Positions 45,605 through 51,898 of a stretch of DNA of 64,000 bases are shown here, piece after piece. The stretch covers positions 186,001 through 250,000 of the forward strand of contig JAEWDK010000024.1 in assembly GCA_023390175.1 (NCBI GenBank), given 5' to 3'. The position numbers were made by a program, and so were the translations under genes. A model generated the notes under the pieces. The model saw nothing but the letters and a program-made list of their open reading frames with translations. It searched no databases and was not told where the DNA came from. How positions within the stretch are numbered: position 1 is the first letter of the stretch; each line of letters opens with the position of its first letter. Source of the stretch: Bacillota bacterium. GTDB lineage: Bacteria; Bacillota; Clostridia; Oscillospirales; Acutalibacteraceae.

Positions 45605-46741
45605 TTAAAATTCTAAATCCTGTTCAGCCAATGCCGACATTATCCGTTCTCCGTTTGCCGTGGCCTGTTGGTCAAGACTGCAACCTAACGGAGTCCAATG
45701 CTTAAACCGATCATCATATTTCGCCTGGTCCTCATGAGCCTTTTTTAATGCCGCCGACTGTGAAGGAGTCAGTGCAGGAGCAACGTTTTTCAAGCACATA
45801 TCCGGTGCATAATCATCATACATTTGATCGATAAGAGGCTGTGTTTTCAAAAGGAAATCCTGCTTTTTGTTGTATGTAGCACCCTGTGCAATCTTCACCA
45901 ACTCAGTGACATCACCGCCATGAGCCGCCAAGTATGTTTTCATACTACTGGACGTTTGATTATTAAGATACCGTTCTAGGCTTTCAAGGTTGTACTCTAG
46001 GCCACCAACATAGAACCCTTTAATTTTCTTTGCATTGCCACAAAACGTTCGCCACCACCGTGTGACGGTCATACGTGACTGTTTATTATTACCTGCTTCA
46101 TTCACTTCCCGAGTAAATCGCAAATAATCAAACAACATGCCCTGATATGCCTGTCCAATACTGCCACACTCCAAAGCGCGCATATAAAAGCTAAGAGCAG
46201 CTTCATTCCTCAACTGAAATTCTGCACGAATCCAGTGCGAATCTGGAACACCACGTTCAATAGCCTTGTTATAAATTCTAAGCCGCCTATCGCTTTTTGG
46301 AGAACCAAAATACATTGACTGTTCCGAACCACTTGAATAGACAACATACTGTGAAAGCGATATATACCGCCGTTGCATTACATGCCTAAAAAGCGTAGAA
46401 AAAGCAAGAATACCCTTTTCCCCATTTTCTGCTTTATCATCACAGGCAATATCCAAACGTGCAATGTGCGACCCTTCCAAACACAAAAACTGCTCAATAA
46501 AATCTATCCAGTTTAATTTGATATCATACAAGCTTTCAAGAAAACGACACCCATGGCCAGACATTTCAAGTATGATGTACTCGCCATAGTGTATCGAAAT
46601 ACCGCCAATATAAAGCCGTTTCCCAAGCCACCTACTATAACCCTCTTCCATTTTTAAATTTTCAAGGTGCAGTATTTTTAGCAATTCAGCAAGTTCAATT
46701 TGCCGAATAGATAGTGTCAAATAGTCAACTAATATGTTCAT
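45605..46741 (-). CDS. Prophage replication initiation protein (Rep_trans-like)
   Basis: 378 residues of the pfam02486 'replication initiation factor' type. Visible motifs are HIARLDIACDD (near residue 92), YFGSPKSDRRLRIYNKAIERG and HWIRAEFQLRNEAALSF, the usual order in this rolling-circle initiator family. It should nick the double-stranded origin to start plus-strand synthesis of the phage genome. The C-terminal 80 residues are polar and less conserved. AGGGG lies 7 bases before the ATG. A GC hairpin about 100 bases upstream may be its origin. Confidence 0.87.
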   Translation of the reverse strand: MNILVDYLTLSIRQIELAELLKILHLENLKMEEGYSRWLGKRLYIGGISIHYGEYIILEMSGHGCRFLESLYDIKLNWIDFIEQFLCLEGSHIARLDIACDDKAENGEKGILAFSTLFRHVMQRRYISLSQYVVYSSGSEQSMYFGSPKSDRRLRIYNKAIERGVPDSHWIRAEFQLRNEAALSFYMRALECGSIGQAYQGMLFDYLRFTREVNEAGNNKQSRMTVTRWWRTFCGNAKKIKGFYVGGLEYNLESLERYLNNQTSSSMKTYLAAHGGDVTELVKIAQGATYNKKQDFLLKTQPLIDQMYDDYAPDMCLKNVAPALTPSQSAALKKAHEDQAKYDDRFKHWTPLGCSLDQQATANGERIMSALAEQDLEF

Positions 46742-46836
46742 TTTTGACCCCTAAAAAGTGCAAATTTTTGAAAAAAAATAATCGCCGTTTTATCCTAGAG
46801 CCATGCAGATTTCAGGACTTTCGATTGGGTGTCATT

Positions 46837-46860
46837 ACCCCCGTGCTACAGAGCGGGGGT
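46837..46860. other. GC hairpin upstream of rep, candidate origin
   Basis: ACCCCCG and CGGGGGT enclose a 10-base loop (TGCTACAGAG). There is no T-run on either strand, so it does not look like a terminator. Placed in the rep leader, it is a candidate Rep nick site or RNA control element. Confidence 0.4.
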
Positions 46861-46864
46861 TCAG

Positions 46865-46978
46865 CTAAAATCCGCGAGGATTCAAAACGTTTTTAATCTG
46901 CTTAATTATCCAACGGACAAGACGATACAATAGGCCAACAATTAAAGCCAACAAGCCATAAGCAAATATATAATTCAT
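46865..46978 (-). CDS. Prophage tiny membrane protein, 37 aa
   Basis: One N-terminal membrane helix (FAYGLLALIVGLLYRLV) followed by a basic amphipathic stretch ending NPRGF. GGGAG lies 7 bases before the ATG. The position after the pVI-like gene suggests a minor virion or assembly component. No homology is recognised. Confidence 0.6.
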   Translation of the reverse strand: MNYIFAYGLLALIVGLLYRLVRWIIKQIKNVLNPRGF

Positions 46979-47051
46979 AGAAATACTCCCTTGTTGACTA
47001 TATACCTACCTGCCGCCCCTCCGTTCGTCGGGTGTGGCAGGTAGGCAATAG

Positions 47052-47285
47052 TCAAGATATAGCTTTCACCCATCTTAAAATTGCTGATATCGCATAATAA
47101 ACCGCAATTGCAGTTAGCCATGCTTCCGTTGCTGTCAAAAAAAACGATATCGGCATAAACCAATTGACTATACCCAAATAAGCCGCCACAGGCGAATTGT
47201 TAAGCATTGTAAAAGGTGAATCAGGCAAAACACTAAGAACATATTTTAAAGCCTTAGTAAGCCATGAAACGATAGTATCAAGCAT
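47052..47285 (-). CDS. Prophage pVI-like minor coat protein
   Basis: 77 residues. An amphipathic N-terminal helix (MLDTIVSWLTKALKYVL) precedes two hydrophobic segments ending ISAILRWVKAIS. Size, hydrophobicity and position directly behind the pIII-like gene match pVI, which caps the filament together with pIII. The assignment is by context. GGAAGTG precedes the ATG; the gene begins 5 bases after the pIII-like stop. Confidence 0.65.
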   Translation of the reverse strand: MLDTIVSWLTKALKYVLSVLPDSPFTMLNNSPVAAYLGIVNWFMPISFFLTATEAWLTAIAVYYAISAILRWVKAIS

Positions 47286-47290
47286 TTATA

Positions 47291-48667
47291 TCACTTCCAT
47301 ATCAGTTTCTTTGTAAGAAATATTAATCCAACAATCCATAAAGCGCTAAATCCCCAACGACAAACAACCGCGACAGGCTCAAATTTTTCCATATCGATTG
47401 TTATATCCTGATTTATATTCCATGCCGCTATATGTAAAAATGGGACAGTATATTTTGGTACAGTTGGGGGCGCAGCAAGCATAGTTACAGATGCATACAA
47501 ATCCCAAGGCAATGAAAAGGGGAATTTTTTTGTAAGTATTTGTGGCAATGTTAAATCAGGTATATCCCCCGGTTTAGGCAGTGACGTATCCTTGTCAGTA
47601 TTTGTTGTTTTATCCTTATCTAAGTCAGCATCAGTAGCAATATCTTTACCCAATACAGTAGGTTGGTCAGTGTCGCGTGCCTTATCAGTATCCGTTTCAG
47701 CACCAACAGGGATACGAAGAGGGATTGAAATACTGCCATCAGGATTAGTGACACCGACTGCAGTACCGACCCGGCCAACAACATCTGAAACAGGATTATT
47801 GAGTATAGACAAACTATCAGCATAAAATTTATCCGAAGCAACATTAATTACATCACGCCCAGGAGCAGTACCAACCGCAGAATCAGAAACATATTGACGG
47901 CAAACAACTTTTGCCGTGCCGGAATACAATGCAGTAAACAAAAATGCATAATAAGCAGTAGTACCTTGTACATATTTTACTAAATAAACACCCGGACACG
48001 CCCCATCAGGCCAAACATACATAGGGCCATAATAGGTAATATGGTCAAGCGTTCTAAAATAAATTTCTGTATAAGCAGAATACATAGTAATTAAAAATTC
48101 ATTAGTTGAATTTATTGGATAAGTGAATGCTTGACCAGTTTTAATTATAGGATAATAATGCAATACATCTAAACTTTGTGCACCAATTGGAGAAACTCCT
48201 GCTTGGTCAAAATATGCAATAGGTGAAGCAGAAATTAAACTTGTTAATCCTGCCATTGTAACATTGTCCAAATGTGACCCATTCGGCAAAGATTCCGAAA
48301 ACAACAAAGCATTATATGTATCCATAAAAACATTGCCTACCGCTTGCAAAAATTGAGAACTAACAGTATAGATTTGCTGACCTGCTACTGTAGCAACCGT
48401 CGCAGATGCCGCCAAATTCACTACCGTGCTTGTCTGCATATTTTTGATTATTTGCTTATAAATCGGTTCAGTAACCGTTCCGGCAATACCGATACCCAAA
48501 GCAGCCAAAGCCGCTTGTATCAATACATCAACAACAGGCAAAGCAACCTCAGCGGCGTGAGCCGTTACAGGCTCTTTATAGCTATACCCTACAATTAGTG
48601 CCAGACATAAGCAAAGACAGACCGTTGTTTTTGCAACCTGTTTCATCATTTTACAAATATGTTGCAT
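47291..48667 (-). CDS. Prophage pIII-like adsorption/minor coat protein
   Basis: 458 residues. An N-terminal signal peptide (hydrophobic VCLCLCLALIVGYS, cleavage near AHA-AE, residue 39) leads to a large exported region. A Thr/Asp/Lys-rich linker follows at about residues 325-370 (TDTDKARDTDQ, TTNTDKDTS), then a single membrane helix near the C-terminus (FSALWIVGLIFLTKKLIWK). This build (export, flexible linker, C-terminal anchor) is that of filamentous phage pIII, which binds the host receptor and ends assembly. The receptor is unknown. AGGGGGG precedes the ATG. Confidence 0.75.
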   Translation of the reverse strand: MQHICKMMKQVAKTTVCLCLCLALIVGYSYKEPVTAHAAEVALPVVDVLIQAALAALGIGIAGTVTEPIYKQIIKNMQTSTVVNLAASATVATVAGQQIYTVSSQFLQAVGNVFMDTYNALLFSESLPNGSHLDNVTMAGLTSLISASPIAYFDQAGVSPIGAQSLDVLHYYPIIKTGQAFTYPINSTNEFLITMYSAYTEIYFRTLDHITYYGPMYVWPDGACPGVYLVKYVQGTTAYYAFLFTALYSGTAKVVCRQYVSDSAVGTAPGRDVINVASDKFYADSLSILNNPVSDVVGRVGTAVGVTNPDGSISIPLRIPVGAETDTDKARDTDQPTVLGKDIATDADLDKDKTTNTDKDTSLPKPGDIPDLTLPQILTKKFPFSLPWDLYASVTMLAAPPTVPKYTVPFLHIAAWNINQDITIDMEKFEPVAVVCRWGFSALWIVGLIFLTKKLIWK

Positions 48668-48678
48668 TTCATACCCCC

Positions 48679-49338
48679 CTAAAAATTACGGAATGAATCA
48701 TAGAATGTATCAAACATTTGACTAAACCGAAACAGCCGGCTACTTTCCTTTTGATTTATTGCGCGCCAAATCCGAATTGCGGCAAACTGACAACCGCCGC
48801 TAAAGAACTGAACAAGCCGACCACGAAAGCCATAATTAGCAAGTTTTCGGTGCACGTCCTCATACTCAATATCATACTGAATTGCCTTATCAATCAATTT
48901 GATACTGGGAGCAATTAAGATAAAATCATAACCATAATGACGGTGAGTTTCAAAAAAATGACACCACTCTTGGCGGTCAGAATTATTCCAACTACGATTC
49001 CCAAACAGCTTATCGCTTTGTGCTTCATCGATTACAACAAGGGTTTGACTTTCTTCCCTTGGCTTGTGCAACCGAGCAGCAAACTGATACAAAAATTTTG
49101 CATTCAAATGGTTATTGTCAACGTAATAAAAATGACCATACTTTTTCGTATTTTTCGGAATATAGCTATCATCTTTTTGCATCTTTTTATATTCCGACCA
49201 ACCGTATTTTAAAATATCAGTATGTATTGGAAAATTTGCTATTACATTACAAGATGTCAAGGTTAAATGCTTATATATAATATTAGCGGCATCAAGTGAT
49301 TTACCCGAACCACCAGTACCAGTAAAAATTGTTACCAT
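48679..49338 (-). CDS. Prophage Zot/pI-like assembly ATPase
   Basis: 219 residues. Walker A is FTGTGGSGKS at residues about 5-14 and Walker B LVVIDEAQSDKLFG near residue 105, as in Zot-family (pfam05707) morphogenesis proteins of inoviruses. Unlike pI of Gram-negative phages, no membrane helix or periplasmic domain is visible and the protein stops soon after the ATPase core. It should drive extrusion of the filament at the cytoplasmic membrane. Start MVTIFTG with AGGGGTG upstream. Confidence 0.88.
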   Translation of the reverse strand: MVTIFTGTGGSGKSLDAANIIYKHLTLTSCNVIANFPIHTDILKYGWSEYKKMQKDDSYIPKNTKKYGHFYYVDNNHLNAKFLYQFAARLHKPREESQTLVVIDEAQSDKLFGNRSWNNSDRQEWCHFFETHRHYGYDFILIAPSIKLIDKAIQYDIEYEDVHRKLANYGFRGRLVQFFSGGCQFAAIRIWRAINQKESSRLFRFSQMFDTFYDSFRNF

Positions 49339-49361
49339 TAAAACACCCCTAAATAAAAATA

Positions 49362-49391
49362 AATGGAGAAAAAGTTGCCCTTTTCCCCATT
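49362..49391 (-). terminator. Terminator after the major coat gene
   Basis: On the minus strand AATGGGGAAAA pairs with TTTTCTCCATT (one G-U) and is followed by TATTTTTATTT. It separates abundant coat mRNA from the downstream Zot transcript. Confidence 0.7.
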
Positions 49392-49423
49392 CGTTTAAAC
49401 CGCATTTATTCACTCAGGCCGAC

Positions 49424-49600
49424 TTATTTGCTGATGATTTGCTTGAACATTTTCTTGGAAAATGCAACCATGACATACATGGCGAAAATTCCAAGGCCGA
49501 TAGGAAGAACTGTTGTCAACACGCTTGTGCAATTGGTGACAATGCTAGTTAAAGAAGTGCTGATTGCGGCAATCACCGCAGTGCCTGTCTCTGTGCTCAT
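49424..49600 (-). CDS. Prophage major coat protein candidate (pVIII-like), 58 aa
   Basis: MSTETGTAVIAAISTSLT is a polar, mildly acidic N-terminus. It is followed by a hydrophobic core (VLPIGLGIFAMYVMVAFS) and a basic end (KKMFKQIISK): the acid-hydrophobic-basic pattern of inovirus major coats, whose basic tail faces the DNA. No separate signal peptide is visible. AAAGGAG lies 8 bases before the ATG, and a terminator follows. It is too short to be called by many gene finders. Confidence 0.75.
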   Translation of the reverse strand: MSTETGTAVIAAISTSLTSIVTNCTSVLTTVLPIGLGIFAMYVMVAFSKKMFKQIISK

Positions 49601-49637
49601 TTTTCACTACTCCTTTCCGAAGAATTTATGTTATGGA

Positions 49638-49769
49638 TTATGGGCGGTAATCAAGAATAACGGTATAAATTCCCCGGATGATATACCCAAGGAAAGAAAA
49701 GAAAGCCGCCAACCCAAAACCAGCTAATGTACTTTGGGTAAGTATAGTCACGAAATCGTCAACAGTCAT
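49638..49769 (-). CDS. Prophage tiny membrane protein, 43 aa
   Basis: A short polar N-terminus (MTVDDFVTILTQ) is followed by a hydrophobic helix (STLAGFGLAAFFSFLGYII) and a basic/aromatic end (VILDYRP). AAGGGGTGGG precedes the ATG. It could be a second coat protein or a pVII/pIX-type tip protein. Confidence 0.65.
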   Translation of the reverse strand: MTVDDFVTILTQSTLAGFGLAAFFSFLGYIIRGIYTVILDYRP

Positions 49770-49780
49770 ACGCCCACCCC

Positions 49781-49918
49781 TTACGGAATCACATGGAAAT
49801 TATGCAATGCCCAAATCGCGCAAAAAACAATAAATGCAAATAAGAAAACATACGTTAATATTTGCCCTGCATTCAATTTCCGAACTGCTTCAAAAAATAT
49901 GCGTCTGCGTTTCCCCAT
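49781..49918 (-). CDS. Prophage tiny membrane protein, 45 aa
   Basis: A basic N-terminus (MGKRRRIFFEAVRKLN) precedes one membrane helix (TYVFLFAFIVFCAIWAL). GAGGTGG lies 8 bases before this ATG and overlaps the end of the preceding 26-codon gene, so translation is coupled. The longer frame to 49984 is not used. Probably a virion tip or assembly protein. Confidence 0.65.
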   Translation of the reverse strand: MGKRRRIFFEAVRKLNAGQILTYVFLFAFIVFCAIWALHNFHVIP

Positions 49919-49920
49919 TT

Positions 49921-50001
49921 TTACCACCACCTCAAGCAACGAAATAGAAAAGCACCAAGGAGTAAACCACCTAGAATAGTACACGCTACAACCGTTTCCA
50001 T
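49921..50001 (-). CDS. Prophage tiny hydrophobic protein, 26 aa
   Basis: 26 codons: a hydrophobic helix (VVACTILGGLLLGAFLF) ending RCLRWW. AGAGGGGG precedes the ATG by 7 bases. Such 25-35-residue helices are typical of pVII/pIX tip proteins of filamentous phages. No homology is claimed; the support is the ribosome site, spacing and context. Confidence 0.55.
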   Translation of the reverse strand: METVVACTILGGLLLGAFLFRCLRWW

Positions 50002-50024
50002 TGTTTACCCCCTCTTTTCATGAA

Positions 50025-50282
50025 TTAGGCCGTTTTAGCGGCGATTTTCAATGTAAAATCTTCGACTTTGCCGTATCGATTGTAAATCAAAACAACTTCG
50101 GAGCCGACCGGGATTTCAAGCAAAATTTCCGGCTTTACACTGATTGCTTCAGCGATACTCCCTTGCAGACCGGACACCGTGGAATCCTCGTAAGTTACAT
50201 ATAGCTTACCATATTCAACTTCTCTTTCCGTGCCCTTTTCCTTGAACGAGCCGATACGCTTTCCTATTACTTTCATAGCCAT
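50025..50282 (-). CDS. Prophage gene-V-like (ssDNA-binding) candidate
   Basis: 85 residues, strand-rich, with KVIGKRIGSFKEKGTEREVEYGKLYVTYED and EIPVGSEVVLIYNRYGKVEDFTLKI: consistent with a small OB-fold. First gene of the leftward operon, it is expected to coat new single strands as pV does. Function is by position and size, not by a recognised family. ATG 50282 has AGGAGGGG 6 bases upstream. Confidence 0.6.
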   Translation of the reverse strand: MAMKVIGKRIGSFKEKGTEREVEYGKLYVTYEDSTVSGLQGSIAEAISVKPEILLEIPVGSEVVLIYNRYGKVEDFTLKIAAKTA

Positions 50283-50361
50283 TCTTACCCCTCCTTTCAT
50301 ATACCCGGTGTTTAAACCGTTTTATTTCCCTTTAGAGGGAAAGTTTTTAGAAGATATTTAC

Positions 50362-50390
50362 ATTGTAATTTATAATTACACACTAGACAA
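50362..50390 (-). promoter_or_regulatory. Leftward prophage promoter
   Basis: On the minus strand TTGTCT (50385-50390), a 17-base spacer and TACAAT (50362-50367). Operator O1 covers the -10 and spacer. Confidence 0.7.
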
Positions 50391-50491
50391 CACTCAAATA
50401 TGACCATTTATGTAATTTACAATTACATTATCGTTATAATGCTTCGTAACACGCTTTATTTCGCGATATTACTATGTTATTATAAATTACA
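50364..50491. promoter_or_regulatory. Three 17-bp operators of the prophage switch
   Basis: O1 (50364-50380) reads TGTAATT-TAT-AATTACA. O2 (50411-50427) reads TGTAATT-TAC-AATTACA. O3 (50475-50491) reads TGTTATT-ATA-AATTACA. O1 lies on the leftward promoter, O2 beside a TATAAT (50435-50440) that could start the repressor message, and O3 just before the repressor ribosome site. This is a lambda-like arrangement for the XRE protein. Confidence 0.75.
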
Positions 50492-50504
50492 CGGAGGTGA
50501 TTTC

Positions 50505-50705
50505 ATGGAAATCAAAGAAATCCTAAAATCAGAACGTACAAAGCACAACTTAAGCCAACAGGAAGTAGCAAACTACCTCAAAATAAAAAGGGAATCATAT
50601 ACCATGTACGAAATCGGAAAAAACGTTCCACCAACTGAAAATATAATAAAACTTGCAGAATTATATAAATGCTCAACTGATTACCTTTTGGGAAGATACA
50701 GCTAA
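50505..50705 (+). CDS. Prophage XRE-family repressor
   Basis: 66 residues, a single Cro/C1-type helix-turn-helix: SERTKHNLSQQEVANYLKIKRESYTMYEIGKNVPPTENIIKLAELYKCSTDYLLG. No dimerisation or peptidase domain is attached. It is the only rightward prophage gene, divergent from the leftward operon across three operators. ACGGAGGTGAT precedes the ATG; the longer frame from 50400 runs through the operators and is rejected. It probably maintains lysogeny. Confidence 0.9.
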   Translation: MEIKEILKSERTKHNLSQQEVANYLKIKRESYTMYEIGKNVPPTENIIKLAELYKCSTDYLLGRYS

Positions 50706-50712
50706 ATGAGTG

Positions 50713-50781
50713 CCGCACTATAGTGCGGTCACAGTCTACCGCCCCCACGTGCTGAGGGGCACACCGCTCCGCAAGCGGAGC
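50713..50781. other. Row of hairpins, candidate origin/packaging region
   Basis: Three stems in a row: CCGCACTA/TAGTGCGG (50713-50728), GCCCC/GGGGC (50741-50760) and GCTCCGC/GCGGAGC (50766-50781), with no T-runs. A compact non-coding block with several hairpins resembles the intergenic region of filamentous phages that holds the origin and packaging signal. Confidence 0.45.
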
Positions 50782-50810
50782 CTAACCGTTTTACAAATAG
50801 AGATGGGCAT

Positions 50811-50839
50811 AAAAAAAGACCGGAGCGAAAGCCCCGGCC
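50811..50839 (-). terminator. Minus-strand terminator of prophage operon
   Basis: On the minus strand GGCCGGGGC and GCTCCGGTC pair fully (two G-U pairs) around TTTC, then seven T residues. On the plus strand the same arms have two A-C mismatches, so it is built for leftward transcripts. Confidence 0.85.
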
Positions 50840-50848
50840 TTTTGTGTT

Positions 50849-51043
50849 TTATAAAATTGCAGAATATGCACAAACCAAAAGATAAGATAAATACAACATC
50901 AAAGCTATTATAATGCTCCAAAGAAATACGCGTAAAACAGAAAGCCAAGGTATTCCCCACTGAAGCTTATATGAAGTTTTAGGAATATCAGAATCATATA
51001 CAGGTGGTCTAGGTGACAATTCTGGCGAACCATAAGCACCCAT
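50849..51043 (-). CDS. Prophage small membrane protein cut off from operon by integration
   Basis: 64 residues. A Pro-rich N-terminus (SPELSPRPPVYDSD) is followed by a long hydrophobic segment (FLWSIIIALMLYLSYLLVCAYSAIL). AGGA lies about 10 bases before the ATG; a GTG at 51052 is the alternative start. In the excised circle it would directly follow the Cys-rich gene across attP and end at the terminator 10 bases downstream. It might be a superinfection-exclusion or virion protein; no family is recognised. Confidence 0.65.
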   Translation of the reverse strand: MGAYGSPELSPRPPVYDSDIPKTSYKLQWGIPWLSVLRVFLWSIIIALMLYLSYLLVCAYSAIL

Positions 51044-51072
51044 TTTTTTCACATCCTAATATTTTACAATTG

Positions 51073-51100
51073 CGAATACAGAATATTCATTTTGTATAAT
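51073..51100. other. attR / dif-like hybrid site
   Basis: The phage-side arm is CGAATACAGAA, the centre TATTCA and the host-side arm TTTTGTATAAT. The centre and right arm match attL exactly; the left arm matches at 7 of 11. This is the expected product of Xer exchange between a perfect host site and a degenerate phage arm. Confidence 0.8.
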
Positions 51101-51123
51101 TATATCCTGCTTTTTAAGGGATG

Positions 51124-51894
51124 TCAAGTTTTCTCTTTCCCACTGTCTGCATTAACTTTTAATGGAAGAATTCCGCCCACATCCAATAACTCGCCGCCAA
51201 ACAATGAAATCAGTTCAACATGCTTGCAGCAACAAAAGCTTTTTATTTTTTCATAGTCCGGATGTGTTTTAACATTGCCGGCAAACGCCAGCTTGTTTTT
51301 ACCGATTAATCCGCAGGCTCCGCCAAGGAAGCCGTATTCATATCCATCCAGCTTCACGTAGCCCGGTGTGATTTTCAGCACGTCCACATTCGCAGCCTCA
51401 GCTGCCGCTGCGATGGATTGATCCGCTGTGATAATGGAATTGTTATTCACCACTACAGTCGAACATTTGGTATATCCCTGCCTTACCGGGATCACTTCGA
51501 TCCGGTTTTGTGCGCAATATCTGCTGACTGCAGCGTTCAGCGCTGTTTTATTGGCAAACAACCGATTTCCCACACGCGCAGCGTTTAGTACGGCATCATG
51601 CGGATATACGTGTGAAATACATACGTTCGAGTGTACCGCTTCAAACCCATATTGCTGCAATTCTTCCATCAGATAGGATTCCCCATTTACCGCAACGACC
51701 CAATTTCCCCCCAGGTGATGCAGGATCATGTCCGCATGACTGTTCACCGGGCTGCTTAGCTTATCGCATGGCTTTATTTGAAGAATCTCAATTCCGAATG
51801 AACGAAGTGCATCAATTACGATACGGTATGTACCGGACACGGCCACAAGTGCCGCATCCGATTCGGGTAAATTGGGTGTTTGTACAAATCTCAT
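51124..51894 (-). CDS. DUF6873-like GME-fold protein
   Basis: 256 residues. It starts MRFVQTPNLPES and has repeated beta-beta-alpha-like segments with HHLGGNWVVAVNGE, VCISHVYPHDAVLNAARVG and FLGGACGLIGKNKLAFAGN. This resembles the clostridial DUF6873 family, related to guanidine-modifying (deiminase-like) folds. No activity is established. It begins 4 bases after the MacB-like permease stop, so it is the last gene of that operon. Its stop lies 24 bases from the att site, just outside the prophage. Confidence 0.7.
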   Translation of the reverse strand: MRFVQTPNLPESDAALVAVSGTYRIVIDALRSFGIEILQIKPCDKLSSPVNSHADMILHHLGGNWVVAVNGESYLMEELQQYGFEAVHSNVCISHVYPHDAVLNAARVGNRLFANKTALNAAVSRYCAQNRIEVIPVRQGYTKCSTVVVNNNSIITADQSIAAAAEAANVDVLKITPGYVKLDGYEYGFLGGACGLIGKNKLAFAGNVKTHPDYEKIKSFCCCKHVELISLFGGELLDVGGILPLKVNADSGKEKT

Positions 51895-51898
51895 TGAT

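Larger units (their letters stand above)
44795..51100. mobile_element. Inovirus (filamentous phage) prophage, about 6.29 kb
   Basis: The element is bounded by a 19-bp direct repeat inside dif-like sites. It encodes the inovirus set: Rep_trans-type initiator, gene-V-like protein, tiny coat-like membrane peptides, Zot/pI ATPase, pIII-like adsorption protein, pVI-like protein and an XRE repressor. The size fits single-stranded DNA filamentous phages (about 5-9 kb). It has no integrase of its own, as expected for phages that use host XerCD. Thirteen of fifteen or so genes form one leftward unit; only the repressor reads rightward. No secretin gene is present. All genes appear intact, so it may be active. 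Confidence 0.87.

Noticed and set aside
46714..46896. 60-codon plus frame between rep and the 37-codon gene
   Set aside because: It lies over the rep start and the GC hairpin, has no ribosome site and opposes the operon.
44275..51123. Plasmid or ICE origin for the Rep/XRE element
   Set aside because: Zot-like ATPase, coat-like peptides and dif-type ends favour an inovirus; no relaxase, type IV secretion or partition genes are present.
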